Shown here: positions 32,992-33,115 of the stretch, piece after piece | How the letters are laid out: every line of letters begins with the position of its first letter | Position numbering within the stretch: position 1 is the stretch's first letter | Source: Streptacidiphilus sp. ASG 303 | GTDB lineage: Bacteria; Actinomycetota; Actinomycetes; Streptomycetales; Streptomycetaceae | Length of the DNA: 33,115 nt | Reading direction: 5' to 3' | Assembly (NCBI RefSeq): GCF_020991365.1 | Contig: NZ_JAJLRA010000042.1 | Span: 1 to 33,115 of the forward strand | Made by a program: the position numbers and the translations under genes | Notes under the pieces: generated by a model | The model's input: only the letters and a program-made list of their open reading frames with translations | Databases searched by the model: none | What the model was told of the DNA's origin: nothing

Positions 32992-33115
32992 GGCCGTGTC
33001 TGACAAATGATCATGTCTGGGGTTCGCGGAGCCACAGGATGAGTGAGGCCAGGACGAGGCCGGTGCGGTAGCGGGTGGCGAGCTTGTCGAAGCGGGTGGC
33101 GATGGCGCGGAACTG
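32992..33115 (-). mobile_element. IS5-family insertion sequence, right part outside the window
   Basis: The end GGCCGTGTCTGACAAATGAT (from 32992) resembles terminal inverted repeats of streptomycete IS5-family elements (GTGTCTGAC). The transposase C terminus lies just inside it. The element is cut by the window edge. A CTAG at 32989-32992 spans the junction and could be the target or its duplication. Confidence 0.7.
33011..33115 (-). CDS. IS5-family transposase, C-terminal fragment
   Basis: 34 codons and a TGA (33013-33011) remain on the minus strand: QFRAIATRFDKLATRYRTGL, then VLASLILWLREPQT. The FDKLATRYRTGLVLAS(L/I)ILWLR ending is characteristic of the DDE transposases of IS5-family elements in Streptomyces, often the second reading frame of a frameshifted pair. 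The catalytic residues other than those near the C terminus lie outside the window, so activity cannot be judged. Confidence 0.85.
   Translation of the reverse strand, partial: QFRAIATRFDKLATRYRTGLVLASLILWLREPQT

Overview
The window is very GC-rich (third codon positions almost all G or C, frequent GTG starts) and carries Streptomyces-type families: an actinobacterial integration host factor, RsbW-like ATP-binding proteins, DUF3556, a TIGR02960-type ECF sigma factor and HelD. It is most likely chromosomal DNA of Streptomyces or a close relative. One insertion sequence is cut by the right edge. No rRNA, tRNA or CRISPR array was found.

Layout. 1-4067: tail of an ATP-binding protein, an NAD kinase with a strong terminator, a beta-propeller-like lipoprotein, and a cysteine-rich protein overlapping it tail to tail. 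4068-6439: an AT-rich island with three inverted repeats drives a DJ-1/PfpI protein and a class 3 aldehyde dehydrogenase, which together look like an aldehyde-stress unit; a 16-bp stem separates them from a convergent GNAT acetyltransferase. 7351-13464: a long leader, a P-loop NTPase coupled by a 4-nt overlap to an ABC half-transporter with a degenerate ATPase, a 71-residue peptide resembling a RiPP precursor and flanked by large hairpins, a 7-bp tandem repeat, and a GCS2-type carboxylate-amine ligase. This is the best candidate in the window for an undescribed system. 13480-16805: a secreted GH13 amylase with two starch-binding modules and an FN3 domain, a C14 tract in its signal peptide, and LacI-like palindromes at its promoter.

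17139-23015: DUF3556 membrane protein overlapping an FAD oxidoreductase, a probably leaderless YcxB protein, a long bidirectional hairpin, an IHF paralogue divergent from an RsbW-like ATPase, and a DUF2231-Rieske fusion. 23227-25540: a compact structured element and HelD (TTG start). 25860-29321: a minus-strand operon of four genes, each junction a 4-nt GTGA overlap: acyl-CoA dehydrogenase-like, PIG-L deacetylase, NodS-like methyltransferase and family 2 glycosyltransferase. This set suggests N-deacetylation and methylation of an amino-sugar conjugate. 29730-31439: two divergent L,D-transpeptidases around a repeat-bearing control region. 31984-33115: a SigG/SigX5-type sigma factor whose upstream region has been replaced by an IS5-family element.

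Functions are assigned by family recognition from the translated sequence. No database search was run. Promoters, operators and hairpins were read by eye, and pathway links are inference unless stated otherwise.
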